A stretch of 64,000 nt of DNA from Coccinella septempunctata (GCF_907165205.1 NC_058189.1:21078001-21142000); one strand, 5' to 3'. Shown: positions 1 through 10,284, numbered from the stretch's first letter. Notes: a model not told the origin generated them from the letters alone. Program-made: numbers and translations.

Positions 1-129
1 GTTGAAGATTTCAAGAAAAATTTTTCAAAAATGTGGGATAGTTTTAAAGAAGATAACACTCAGATGTTTAATAGACTCGTTCTTGAGAATGCAGGATTTT
101 GCCTGGGTATATTAAATGAGGCTAAGATG
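1..129 (+). CDS. C-terminal coding segment of an unrecognised gene (partial)
   Basis: From base 1 the sequence is open in frame 1 for 42 codons and stops with TAG at 127-129. The translation begins VEDFKKNFSKMWDSF and ends LVLENAGFCLGILNEAKM. The composition (charged helix-like start, a mix of hydrophobic residues, no low complexity) looks like real protein rather than noise. The product is not recognised. The upstream part lies outside the window, so it could be a terminal exon or a continuation of a longer exon. No perfect AATAAA polyadenylation signal was found just downstream. It could still be a chance open frame or part of a decayed mobile element. Confidence 0.4.
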
Positions 130-346
130 TAGAAGCCAGATGGATTTAACAATGTAACAAAAGTTAAACATCAAAATTTCCACTATTCTGTCAATTATAT
201 TTCAATGAAAACAGTTTTTTCTGAAAATCCATAGTAGGATTTCTATCCGATATTTCTGTATTGAATAATATGTTATCTTTTTACTTTGTATGTTCACCTT
301 ATTGAGCCAAAATGATATTTTCCTCCTCCCATTGCTTTATTATAAC

Positions 347-381
347 CAAAGATTATAGATAGATATACTCTATAATCTTTG
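347..381. mobile_element. 35-bp micro hAT-like remnant with perfect 8-bp TSD
   Basis: A 35-bp unit begins CAAAGATTATAG and ends CTATAATCTTTG. It is flanked on both sides by ATTATAAC (339-346 and 382-389). The termini match the ends of the 1.45-kb elements at 52142-53609 and 53668-55113, which also have 8-bp duplications. The reading as an extreme internal-deletion derivative is inference; the duplication is directly visible. Confidence 0.75.
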
Positions 382-604
382 ATTATAACCACAGCCTTCT
401 ATTTCTATAAGACGTCTCTATGGCTATGACAAAAACAACCCGGGGCGTTCAAGTGAGACGGCTGCTGTGTCCGACGTATGGAGAAAAGTAGTAGAAAAGA
501 AAAAAAGAAAGATCCTCATTTTGAACTTACTGTACATAACTGGCATGGGGAAAAATTGTTGGGCAGTGAAAATAAGAAAGACTCGAAGCTGATATTATTG
601 GAAC

Positions 605-621
605 CAAAGATAATATCTTTG
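605..621. mobile_element. 17-bp micro hAT-like remnant with perfect 8-bp TSD
   Basis: The unit CAAAGATAATATCTTTG is flanked by ATTGGAAC at 597-604 and 622-629, a perfect 8-bp direct repeat. Only the two terminal inverted repeats of the CAAAG family remain. It is either an element reduced to its ends or an excision footprint that kept both termini. Confidence 0.7.
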
Positions 622-856
622 ATTGGAACTTGTTGACTCGAGTGATAAGAAACGGCAACAGGCCCCGGGTGAAGCTGGATGCGTTTACATTCGTGTGGAA
701 AAATCTCGAATTTCTGAAGCTTTTTTTCTCGTATTGCCTATCTGTTTTCCGAGTCGAGAGTAGTACGCGCCTATGGTCTGGTTATTCGTCTTTCGCATTT
801 TACGCGGACACGAACGTGCGGCGAAAGAAGAAGAAACAGAATTCCCGAACCTCTAA

Positions 857-2569
857 GGGCGCGTTCCACTAGGCGCTCACAACGCTCACGACGACCTAAG
901 GCCGTTCCACTAGAAGATCACGATCGCCCGCTTCGAATCGATGGCGGCATCGTTTTCGATCATGACTATGGAGAGTAGAGAGAAGGAGAACGATCGCCGT
1001 ACTAAAAATGTGTCTCCAAAAACGGGGAAAATAGGTGTCGCTGCGATTACAACGGGTATCGATAAGGAGTGGGGATTCAAGCGTCAATTTGAAATGAACA
1101 GCCTTCATTTTATTTAAGGTTATGTGTCATCGTGGTTTTTCTGATGATTTTTCAAATACCTTTCTTCAAATCTATATTGAATATGAGTTCTCTGAATTAT
1201 ATGCAATAAAATGCAAGTCGAAATCAATGAAATTCAAAAGAAATCACTGATCAAAAAAATTGTACCTACTTTTGTTTATCATTGTTTATTGAAAGCAGCT
1301 ATGTTAGTTGGTTTACTAATCTTCAAAATTATATAAATCCGTAGTGAGGAGCAGTACACATCAAGACAACAAAAGGTAGCAGTCTCAGATTTATCACTTA
1401 GGTATTAGAGTAGATTCTTTTGCCAATACTCAGCTGAGAACCGATATAAACCATATATTATGTTATGCCAACAAAATTCTTCAAGAATATTTACTTCTGA
1501 ACCATGTAGTTTTATTGGTTAAATATTCTAATTCAGAAGAGTCAACTTCTCACGAGGGATGACAATTTCGATTTCGTTTATAATGAATCCATCATCTTTT
1601 TGATATCTTCATCGCAAAAGTGCTCTTGACACACAAATTGATTGGGAGTTGATTCTTGAGATAAGGTTTTTTCCAATTTTCTCTCAAAAATGCTCTCGGA
1701 AATTTTATCTCTTCTCCTTTTCTTTCCGATGCCAAAACACTCTTATACTAGCGCACGCTTCAACATTTCACCATGGTCATATGTTGTTCTCTTATCAAAA
1801 ATCGACAATAATAATATTCCTATCATCTGTCACCAGGGAAACAGTTCACTCAGCCAACGAGCCAACTACAATTTGATTTGTGTAAACAAAATTTTGCACT
1901 CTCGTGATGGCCAGCGCGCCTGTTGGCAAAAGCATGAACTACTACTATTGGTACATATTTTAGGGGACAAAAAATCTGTGGTCTCAAAGCAGCGATCGTT
2001 CTCCTTCTCTCTACTCTCCATAATCATGACGACCCATGTCTGCCCGTTGGTCGAAGTGGTCGTTTGTGAACGTGTGGCGCTAAATTTAAAATGGATGAAT
2101 TATCGTTGATTTCGTGACGTCGATTTCATTTGAACTTTGAAATAAAGTTATTATTTATTTATTTTATCATCAAATTCCGCTACAACTCGTAAATTTTATA
2201 AAATATCGGAGTCCATCTTCAACACTACCAAAGATCTTTGAACACTATTGCTTTCTCACGAACAAGAACACAAGATTTGTAAATAAATTCTGATTCCCAC
2301 TGTACCAATGTTGTGAAAGCTAAACCGCTTAAATCAAAGAAGAACTTGGCGAGAGTTTGGTTCTTCATCTTTCTCAAGAGAATCAAATTATACAAAACTG
2401 ATTTCTGCATTCATTCCGCTATTTGAATTTTCAAAAACGAGTTCACCGTCGCTCACGTACCGTTCCACTAGCCTATACGCTTTTGAAGCCGGGCACTAGT
2501 GGAACGGTAATTCGGGCGGTCGTGGTCGTGATCGTTGTGAACGGCGTGAGCGCCTAGTGGAACGCACCC
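857..2569. mobile_element. 1.7-kb non-autonomous TIR element, TAA duplication
   Basis: The left end GGGCGCGTTCCACTAGGCGC and the inverted right end GGGTGCGTTCCACTAGGCGC match over about 24 bp with one mismatch. A TAA triplet flanks both sides (854-856 and 2570-2572). A second inverted repeat lies inside: about 946-1000 matches the reverse complement of about 1989-2045. The terminal motif CGTTCCACTAG recurs near both ends. No transposase frame was found; the short frames inside are not protein-like. A 3-bp TAA duplication fits the PIF/Harbinger group (TWA target), but the superfamily is only a guess. Confidence 0.8.
2229..2240. mobile_element. Possible 12-bp micro hAT footprint
   Basis: CAAAGATCTTTG is flanked by AACACTAC (2221-2228) and AACACTAT (2241-2248), a 7 of 8 match. 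It fits the CAAAG micro-element pattern, but it is short and the duplication is imperfect, so chance is possible. It lies inside the 857-2569 element. Confidence 0.4.
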
Positions 2570-2587
2570 TAAATCAGCTATTTTTCC

Positions 2588-5279
2588 ACGAGGAGCTAAA
2601 TGCTCATACCCGTACCGACGTTGCCACGTCTACCTCTCATACTGAAACTGTCAACTTCGGTACTGAACAGAGATATAGAATATCTATAGATGGCTCGTTC
2701 CAGAATCGCATCTTTTTAATCTGTTACGTCATACCGTCCAATCAGAGCGCAGATCTACGTCTATCTACGAATCAGAGCAAAGTCTGCTCGCTCTCTTTCC
2801 TCCGAGATGTAATTCTGGAACTCTACAATACAGAGATATATCTCTGGTACTGAAACTTCAACCAGCTGTCAGATAGATGTCAAAATAAAATTGTGAGGTG
2901 TTGTGTAGGCAAAAATAACACATAATTTGGAATATTATTTTACTTTTAGTTAAAATACGTACATTGAAATGCATTATTTTTGTTTTTAATTTGATGGTGG
3001 TGTTAATGCTCATACCCGAACCGACGTTGCCACGTCTGTCGTCTACTTTTTAAGCCACAGAACATTTGAAAACTGTCAACTGTTCATCTCTGACAGCCCG
3101 TCAACTCATTTCACTTGTCTTATTTATTTTTATTTTGTTATCAAAGACGCAAAGACCGTTTATTATTTACATTTTTCATTAATATTTTTTGTGAAATTGT
3201 GGTAATAGTTATATCAGAAAATCTGTATTGAATAGATGACCAATGCAACACAAATAACAGGGTTGCAATCACTTACAACATGATTAACAACACTATCAAC
3301 AAGAAGTTTTGAGCGGAACGTTAAATTAAACTGATATATCTACATATAACAACATAAGGGTCCTGTAACGTTCCTCGAACAACTGAAGAACATTAGAATC
3401 ATTACTTGGAAGACTGAACCTGGTCGAAAGACCCTCTCGGTCAAAACAAAGATTTGGACCATTATAGGCCCCTCCAACCTTCTAGCCTCACAAAAATTGT
3501 GGAGGCAAGCAAAAGCGTCATTACAAGTAAAACTCCTCACTTGACGAATATTTTCGTTGTTCCAAGGTATAAAGTATTTAACTTCATCTAGAACTCTAAG
3601 AATATTTATTTGGCAATCTGTAATAGATAAATAGATATATGAAAAGTAAGTTGATATTAAACTTTTGATATGATAACTATCATCATCATATACCAAGATT
3701 TCTGAATTAACAATAAATTTTCTTTCAGTGAATACAGAATACCTAATTTATTGAAATTTTGAAAAACAAATCAAGAAGTGGCGGATTTTATTCCCAGAAG
3801 ATAAGCCGGATGTACGAAAGCATTCAGAGCGTAGCAGCCTACAAATACTTTTTAATTGGCCTTTTACCTAGGTTACTCTATAAAATATTTGGAACAAAAT
3901 ATTCCAGGAAAGTATTTCACAAAAGGGTTAGCACAGATGAATTGATGTATATGCAGATAAAGGAATGATGACCAACCTGTAATAAAATACTGCTATGGGG
4001 ATTGTGAAACCGTGGATCCATATGGATCACCATAGTAGACCATTGTTCCTGGCCTTTATTTCTACAGCGTTTGTACGGGTAATAAGAGATGGAATGAATA
4101 TTTTCTCAAAATGTAAATACATAATTTTGTGTAATTTAGTTGTATTAAATATTCTTGAAAAGATGCACCGTTTCATTGAAAAGGTGTATTCACTATAGGT
4201 ATATATAACACAGGAACACGATAGTAGAAGTAATAAACTTTATTGAAACAATGTTTCCAAGCGCTAACAACTCAGGTCTTCCTGCCCAGGAACAGTATAA
4301 AAATATAATCGATACAAAATAGAACTAGTAAGAAAAACAGCATAAATATAATGAGTATAAATAACTGAAATCATTAACTCATCGAGTTCTCTTAATGCCA
4401 ACATTCGAATTCATTGAAATTGATGAAAAAATCGAAGACAAACATCCAAGGTGGGCGCTAAAGTAAACAGGAGCCAAAAAGGTAAACTAGTATAAGTCAG
4501 CTTTCTTAATAATAGCATTTTTGTTGTCTCCTCGTCAAGTAATTTAAGTGAAGCTTCTTATGCTAAAATATAGAAATTTCTTCCGGAATAGGAAAAAAAC
4601 TTAACACTGTTTCCTCAGCCTCCACATCCAACAACACAACGAGAAAATGGCATAATTATTCACTTCCTGCTAAAATACTGTGTGACTTTCCCAAGATATT
4701 GAATACTTTCATTACCATTACTGGCATTAATAACGCACATTTAACACTGTTGGCTAAAGAATCACTAGGATTAACACCACCATCAAATTAAAAACAAAAA
4801 TAATGCATTTCAATGTACGTATTTTAACTAGAAGTAAAATAATATTCCAAATTATGTGTTATTTTTGCCTACACAACCTCCACAATTTTATTTTGACGTC
4901 TATCTGACAGCTGGTTGAAGTTTCAGTACCGAAGTTGACAGTTTCAGAATGAGAGGTAGACGTGGCAACGTCGGTACGGGTATGAGCATTTAGCTCCTCG
5001 TGTTGCAAGTGATTGCAACCCGGTTATTTGTGTTGCATTGGTCATCTATTCAATACAGATTTTCTCATATAACTATTACCACAATTTCACAAAGAATATT
5101 AATGAAAAATGTAAATAATAAACGGTCTCTGATAACAAAATAAAAATAAATAAAACATGTGAAATGAGTTGACAGGCTGTCAGAGATAGACAGTTGACAG
5201 TTTACAAATGTTCTGTGGCTTAAAAAGTAGACGACAGACGTGGCAACGTCGGTACGGGTATGAGCATTTAGCTCCTCGT
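2588..5279. mobile_element. 2.7-kb foldback element with 9-bp TSD
   Basis: The element begins ACGAGGAGCTAAATGCTC and ends with its exact inverse. TATTTTTCC lies immediately outside both ends (2579-2587 and 5280-5288), a perfect 9-bp duplication as in Mutator-like and foldback elements. Each arm has two modules headed by the same terminal motif (heads at 2588 and about 3003 on the left; about 4997 and 5279 in inverse on the right). The two modules are in swapped order in the two arms. The centre, about 3290-4760, shows no transposase. A hAT MITE is nested in the left arm. Confidence 0.85.
2668..2846. mobile_element. 179-bp hAT MITE nested in the foldback arm
   Basis: The insert starts CAGAGATATA and ends TATATCTCTG. 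It is flanked by GTACTGAA on both sides (2660-2667 and 2847-2854), a perfect 8-bp duplication. The matching right arm of the foldback lacks this block and reads straight through the target, so the empty site is visible in the same window. Confidence 0.85.
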
Positions 5280-5628
5280 TATTTTTCCCTCTTACCTCTC
5301 CCACTCGGTGCTTACGAAATTAGTAGTACTAGATGAAGAATCGCCATTTTTTTACCGTTTCAGAAATATATCATACATCCCCGTCATTTTGATCTACTGT
5401 TTTGATAAGAAAAAATACATCTTTATGTTATGGCTCAGGAAATATATTTGTTGGAAAAAATCATAGTACGCCACTGGAATGCTATCAAGAAAGTGTCTAA
5501 ATAATTTTTTTCATTTCAACATCCTAGCTCAAACAGAAACGGAGATAATGACCAGAGGAAATTTATATTTAACCTAGAACTTGAAAATAAAAAAAAAAGA
5601 GTGATGCAGTTGATTGCATTATTTATAG

Positions 5629-5793
5629 CTTTGTTTTGGTTCGCACTTGAGGCGGTTCTGAATCGGTTCAAAGTAGTGGAGCAGCTATGGTGTGGGAAGC
5701 TACATGCATGCTATGCGCGAGCTTACGCTGAATAAATAAATATGCGACTGTTTTGAACCGTTCTGGAACCATCCTAAAAGCGAACCAAAACAG
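5629..5793. mobile_element. MITE-like inverted repeat element
   Basis: The termini read TTTGTTTTGGTTCGC on the left and GCGAACCAAAACAGG on the right, extending imperfectly inward for about 45 bp each side. No clear target duplication could be fixed, so the borders are approximate. Confidence 0.6.
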
Positions 5794-5954
5794 GACTAGT
5801 TTCTCGAAAAATGACGACCATAATGTGCAATGCATTTCCTCTATCTCGTTGGGTTGAAAAAGTTGTAATTAAGGTATCACCAATTTTGCCCACTGTGTAT
5901 GTCAAAAACCTTACCTAACGATCTATTGAAATGAAAATCAATATAAATTGGATT

Positions 5955-5964
5955 TTTATTTATT
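5955..5964 (-). promoter_or_regulatory. RpL28 polyadenylation signals
   Basis: On the minus strand two overlapping AATAAA motifs (5955-5960 and 5959-5964) follow the RpL28 stop codon by about 11 bases, giving a very short 3'UTR as is common for ribosomal protein mRNAs. Confidence 0.65.
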
Positions 5965-5974
5965 TTAACAAAAG

Positions 5975-6169
5975 TTATTCTTGTGCTTTCTTGGGTTGTT
6001 TTCCACGTTTGGGTTTTTGCGACCTCAAGACAGCACTGGCTCTGCGTAATGCTACCTTGGTCAAATCGGTCCTGTATTTTTCATTCTTCATCAGACGTTT
6101 CAGTTTAAAGAGGGATCTTCTTGGTCCAGATTTGAATGTGGTTTTCATGGTACATTCTTTAGGTTTATT
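5975..6169 (-). CDS. RpL28: RpL28 coding exon 3 (last)
   Basis: Acceptor TTTTGTTTTCAG precedes AAT AAA CCT. It encodes NKPKECTMKTTFKSGPRRSL onward to the lysine-rich end KKAQE and TAA. Sixty-four residues; phase 0. Confidence 0.95.
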   Translation of the reverse strand, partial: NKPKECTMKTTFKSGPRRSLFKLKRLMKNEKYRTDLTKVALRRASAVLRSQKPKRGKQPKKAQE

Positions 6170-9100
6170 CTGAAAACAAAATAAAATATTAACAAAACCT
6201 ACAAAGATGGCTCCTAAAATATCATGCTTTTAAACAGCACAAGGAACTCAACCTAATCCTACCATATATAGAGTGTGTCATTGTTGCACGATCATAGGGT
6301 ATCCCGATGTAGAGCTACTCTAGAAGAGCCCAAAAAACCTATACATGATATAATCAAAGCGACACCAGGGTCGTGTTCGGAATCAACGTCGAACGTTGCC
6401 AACGCTCTCTTTAACGGCACTTAACGGTCCGATAACTAATAGAACAACCGTTTCAGACGTCGGACGCACACCGGGCGATGATTCTGTACGCTGCCCAGAG
6501 GTTCCTCAGCAATATTTTCAAAATCTGACAACTTTTGAACCACTAAGCATTATCGATTAATACAATTTATGGATCGTATGATGTGCTGCAACAGGTCAAT
6601 CGATCAATATTTCAGAAATCCAGGATTTTCTGTCAAGCTCAGATTCAACAGCCAGTTGATCCAAAAATTTTGAATTTGACTGAAATATCATTTTTATTTT
6701 TCCCGGGCGCTCACATACACTACACTATTCTGCTCAATCCACATTCATATTCCCAAAATATTCCAGTCTTAGGCAAATACACTTAAGATTGTAATGATTT
6801 CAAATATCATCAAATAATTGACAGGATTGAATCTGGCTATCTAGGGGGTCATCATGCTGCATTCAACTGTATGGGAACTGGAATGGCTTCGTAGGTAGCA
6901 AAATTCGACGAAAAGTGTGTCCGACTGAGAGGGAAGATGTAAGAGCAACCCTTGTCTCTCTAGCGTGTTTTTGTTTACACTATTATAACCTAAATTTAAA
7001 TGTTATTTCCGTAGATAAATTTTAAATTAATGTCTTTTTGTCAGTATTTTAGTAAAAATCGTGGTGAAAAATTGTTTAGAAGCCATATACTTCCGATTTT
7101 CATTCCTAAGAAACTCGAAAAATGTCTATATATCAAGTCAAGTTAGCTGTTGAACAGAATTTCTTGTGCTTTTTCAAAGGTTAAATATAGTTTTTTGGTG
7201 AGTGTTTTTTAAGTCTATGTGTTTCCCAGAGTGACAAAAGTGGTTTTTGAAGTAACAAAAAACATTTTGAATAAGAAGAATTTCATAACAACAATGGTCC
7301 AGTATTGTGTTGGAAACGGATGCCATAATGCAGGGGACATTAATATAATATAATATTTTTTCTGTGAAGTGTTGGTATCACATAAACCAATCCATCCTGA
7401 TCGGTTTTACGGAACTGAAAATCCACAAAAGGAGAGAAGCAGTAAATAATTAGGAATTATGCCTCATGTTTTTCATTTTTCGTTTTTCATAGGTTCCCTC
7501 TCCGAAAACCTTTTGCTTTACAACTTCGGACCTAAAGCTACAGGAAAGAAAAATTGGTATCCGTAGAAATACGTTTGCAGAAAAAAATTTGCGGTCCCCC
7601 ACAGGAAACATTTCTTGGCAGTTTGTCAAGGAATTAGAAAAAGTTCAAATGGAGGAAGGCCTAAGGTTGGCTAATTCCCTCTCATCTCAGCATATCAATT
7701 ATAAAAATAGGATTATGAATGTCAGATTAGCTACTCAAACAATGAGTAATGTGGTAGCGGATGCTATTGAATTTCTTGATAAAAAATGTAAGAACTTACA
7801 ATTCGAAGATAGTGCCGCTACCGTTGAATTCATTAGAAAAATTGATGGGAGTGTTTGACATTCTTAATTCTAGAAATCCGTTCCAGAGACGGTTTAAAGC
7901 TCCAATTAGATCTTCTTCCCTGAGGTATGTTGGGGAAATTTTCAGTGAAACTAGAATATTTAGAATCATTGGAAATTGATGATACCAACATTCTTTTTCA
8001 CTGTCGAAAGACATTCGCTTTAGGATTTGTTTTGACCATGAAGAGTGCACTAGGGCTAGTGTAGAATGTTTCATCAATCAAAATTGATGAATGATGAACT
8101 TCATGGGGATCCTCTACTATTCGTCAGAAAATGACTAAATTAATTTTATTTAATAATTGTTAAGCAAATGTAACATTTTTGTCCCAATTATGTTAAATAA
8201 AAATATTTCAGCAATTTTGTTCTTTACTTTTTGATATGGTTCCTTTTATATATTGAACTATTTGGAATATTTAAAATCTCTCGCACTGACACCAGAGACG
8301 ACTGTCTCTGCTGACACTGCTTTTCATATGATTCCAAAGCTTTCCGCGAAGCTTTTCAGAAGATCATTTCCTATATTCTTGCCTCACGATTATATAATAT
8401 AGACCATATTAGTGAGCTTAGGCGGGTAATTTGAATCGCGATCCATCCGTGGATCTGGTCCCTGAATTCCCTATGCATTTCTTATGGGACTAAAAATGCC
8501 GCGTACTTCTCGCCAGTTTTTTGATATTTTAGCGAATTTCTTAAGATTTATTCCTGTTGGAATGTGTTCTATGATCCTTTCTTAACAAGTTGAAAACAAA
8601 ATTTCGTAATAAAATGGTATATTTTTTTAATAATGGATCAATATGAAATTGGTCGGCAAGATCCATGGAAGTTTGTCGACTTTTCGTAGCTTCATTTCGT
8701 TTCTAACCTCTGAAGCTGACATCATTCTAACGCGCAAGCGTAGCATGTCATTTTCTTTGTTACGGTTCATGATTGACGTATAGCAGAAATGATCTACGAC
8801 ATACGGATATATTCCGTATAATATGTTCAATTTTGATTTTAGGACATATAAAAGTATTTTGTGATGTAAAATGTACTTGGAAACAACCTCTAATAATTGC
8901 GGCACCCAATTTTGCATGTCTTTATATTAACATTTACTTCTAACTAGCGATATTCCATCTTAAAGTCGATTCCTATGTAAAAAAATTTGAATATGGATCT
9001 CCTGCCTGATTCTAACCTCACTAATATGGTCTATAATTAATATTTATATTCAAATTAATCTCGGAATAGGATTTCGACAGGGTTTTGGCGATCAAAAACA

Positions 9101-10039
9101 TTTCCAGCTTTAGATGAGTGATTGTGTGGAGAACCACTGATGAATGGTACCAGACTCAAGCAACTAAGACACATCATTTATTTATGTATGAAGTAGTTTG
9201 TAGATATGCAATGAACTATCAGAAAGGAAAAAAATTTACTCATCTATGAATTTAGAACAAGAGTGTTAAATTTTAAATAACCAAGCTACCTGTTTTTTGG
9301 GCCTCTTGTAGACTAAGGTGAATCCTTTTTTGTCAGGTCCATCAACAATACCAACTGTTTTTTTGTGAACTAGGCCATTATACCTGTACGAGCTCAAGTT
9401 GGTGAGGTTATTGGGTTCCTGTAGAGAGAATATCAATTAGTAATATTTATTGACAATACCTGAAGAAAAATTTATCAGGAAAGCTTCAGTTTGATTTCTC
9501 AGCATAGCCTTCAGCGATCTTGGTGGAAAAAAAATCATCATGAAAAATTAGTTAAAAAGCTACGAATCCTAATGTCACATATGAGCCGTTCAGAGGAAAA
9601 GTGGTATAAGTCACAAATTCCGATTTTTGAGTTATACCGATATTTGGGTACCAAAGGTTGTATATTTATCTCTTTATGAGTGGTATGAGTCAAATCGTCG
9701 TTTTGATCGAGTTAAACGCATTTAATGTTTTTCCTCTCACTCAAAACAATCAATTGAAACGTAAAACCTTAATTTCCAACATTTCACTTAATTGTAGTTA
9801 GATCACTTTTCCTCTAAGCCACTCATATATCGATACATTGTCGCCAAAACATCGTAAGCCTCATCATCGTAATGCCTTGTGAATTACGATGTTTTGGAAA
9901 AATGTGTCGATATATTCAAAAGAACCAGTAATGAAATGTAAGAAATACCTACTGTGCTGAAGGGTTTGCTTATGTTCCTTTTTTTCAACAAAAAGGCATT
10001 ATTATTCCTGATAATACTCCAAACTAGGTGAGACGACAT
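5975..10039 (-). CDS. RpL28: 60S ribosomal protein L28 (eL28), complete spliced CDS
   Basis: Joining 10039-9953, 9418-9290 and 6169-5975 gives 29+43+64 = 136 codons plus TAA, with phase-0 joins and consensus GT..AG introns. The product starts MSSHLVWSIIRNNNAFLLKK and contains the family signatures FSTEPNNL across the exon 1/2 join, SYRYNGLVHKKTVGI, and KYRTDLTKVALRRASAVLRS near the C-terminus; the tail is lysine-rich. The length matches metazoan eL28 (about 137 residues). It is a structural protein of the large cytosolic ribosomal subunit. The gene is divergent from POLR3A. Its introns are 202 bp (5'UTR), 534 bp and 3120 bp; the last is swollen by repeats including a P-element relic. All residues typical of the family appear intact, so it is probably the functional copy. 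Confidence 0.96.
6369..6495. mobile_element. 127-bp MITE with 3-bp TSD CAG
   Basis: It starts GGTCGTGTTCGGAATCAACG and its inverted end starts GGCAGCGTACAGAATCATCG. CAG flanks both sides (6366-6368 and 6496-6498). A second copy at 28785-28899 is flanked by AAG and sits in a LINE reading frame, which confirms the borders and a 3-bp duplication. Confidence 0.8.
6840..6965. repeat. End of a dispersed repeat shared with 30.1-30.9 kb
   Basis: AAGTGTGTCCGACTGAGAGG and the following GAAGATGTA...CAACCC recur at about 30154-30200. The preceding GGGAACTGGAATGGC recurs in inverse at about 30820-30845. Borders not defined. Confidence 0.55.
7294..8075 (+). pseudogene. Broken P-element-like (THAP9-type) transposase fragment
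   Basis: Reading 7589-7858 (frame 2), then about 7850-7940 (frame 0), then about 7940-8060 in a third frame gives pieces typical of P-element/THAP9 transposases: ATQTMSNVVADAIEFL, DSAATVEFIRKID, VFDILNSRNPFQRRFKAPI, and HCRKTFALGFVLTMKSALGL. At least two frameshifts break it. Upstream at 7294 a short frame MVQYCVGNGCHNAGD could be the first half of a THAP zinc finger (C..C), but it stops at once and no C2CH second half was confirmed. The DDE-containing catalytic core upstream is missing. It is antisense to RpL28 inside its large intron. The transposase family is moderately sure; the THAP start is weak. Confidence 0.65.
9290..9418 (-). CDS. RpL28: RpL28 coding exon 2
   Basis: Acceptor CTCTCTACAG, donor CAG|GTAGCT. 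It encodes EPNNLTNLSSYRYNGLVHKK and onward to KRPKKQ, the conserved centre of eL28. Forty-three codons, phase 0 at both ends. Confidence 0.95.
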
Positions 10040-10044
10040 CTTAA
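9953..10044 (-). CDS. RpL28: RpL28 coding exon 1 with 5 bases of 5'UTR
   Basis: Acceptor TTTTTACAG at 10045, then TTAAG and ATG at 10039. It encodes MSSHLVWSIIRNNNAFLLKK plus RNISKPFST, and ends at donor GTAGGT. Starting at this ATG matches the family N-terminus; the in-frame ATG further upstream is in the intron. Confidence 0.93.
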
Positions 10045-10246
10045 CTGTAAAAACAATTAAAGTCAATAAAATGAAACGTTAGAATTACACTAACACGTGC
10101 TCCTGTTTTTAAGAAGTTGAACATCTTGATTCGTAGGAGTTCTAATGCAAAATTATTTCCATAAGGTGAATACCTCGTCACAGGATTGATTAATGTATTG
10201 AAAACAAACCTTACCGAAAGAAATTGTAATATATTAGAAACCTTAC

Positions 10247-10284
10247 CCAAAACTTTCTCAACAAGGTGTTCAGAGAAAAGAGAA
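10247..10284 (-). promoter_or_regulatory. RpL28: RpL28 5'UTR exon with TOP-like pyrimidine tract
   Basis: On the minus strand TTCTCTTTTCTCTG is followed about 30 bases later by donor GG|GTAAGG at 10246, giving a small non-coding exon joined to 10044. A pyrimidine-rich cap region is the usual 5' end of ribosomal protein mRNAs and mediates mTOR/La-related translational control. The exact transcription start is inferred. Confidence 0.55.

Larger units (their letters stand above)
130..856. other. Non-coding stretch with micro hAT remnants and dispersed repeat
   Basis: No supportable gene. It holds two micro-elements listed separately (347-381 and 605-621). A segment at about 438-480 is the reverse complement of sequence at about 30240-30275, so it belongs to a dispersed repeat family. 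The short open frame at 630-872 has no recognisable content. Confidence 0.5.
5290..5974. other. Gap downstream of RpL28, with one small MITE
   Basis: No gene is seen. A MITE-like inverted repeat lies at about 5629-5793: its ends TTTTGGTTCGC and GCGAACCAAAA are inverted, and the inner GGTTCTGAATCGGTTCAAAG region also pairs with the right half. RpL28 polyadenylation sits at the right border. Confidence 0.5.
6170..9289 (-). other. RpL28 intron 3, repeat-filled
   Basis: This 3.1-kb intron between coding exons 2 and 3 contains a 127-bp MITE (6369-6495), a repeat at about 6840-6960 shared with 30130-30850, and the P-element-like relic at about 7294-8075. The rest (8200-9289) shows nothing recognisable. 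Confidence 0.7.

Noticed and set aside
896..2109. Short frames inside the 857-2569 element
   Set aside because: No family motifs; they follow an internal inverted repeat and overlap in several frames.
5065..5304. Minus-strand frame in the foldback arm
   Set aside because: It consists of the terminal repeat sequence of the 2588-5279 element, not a gene.
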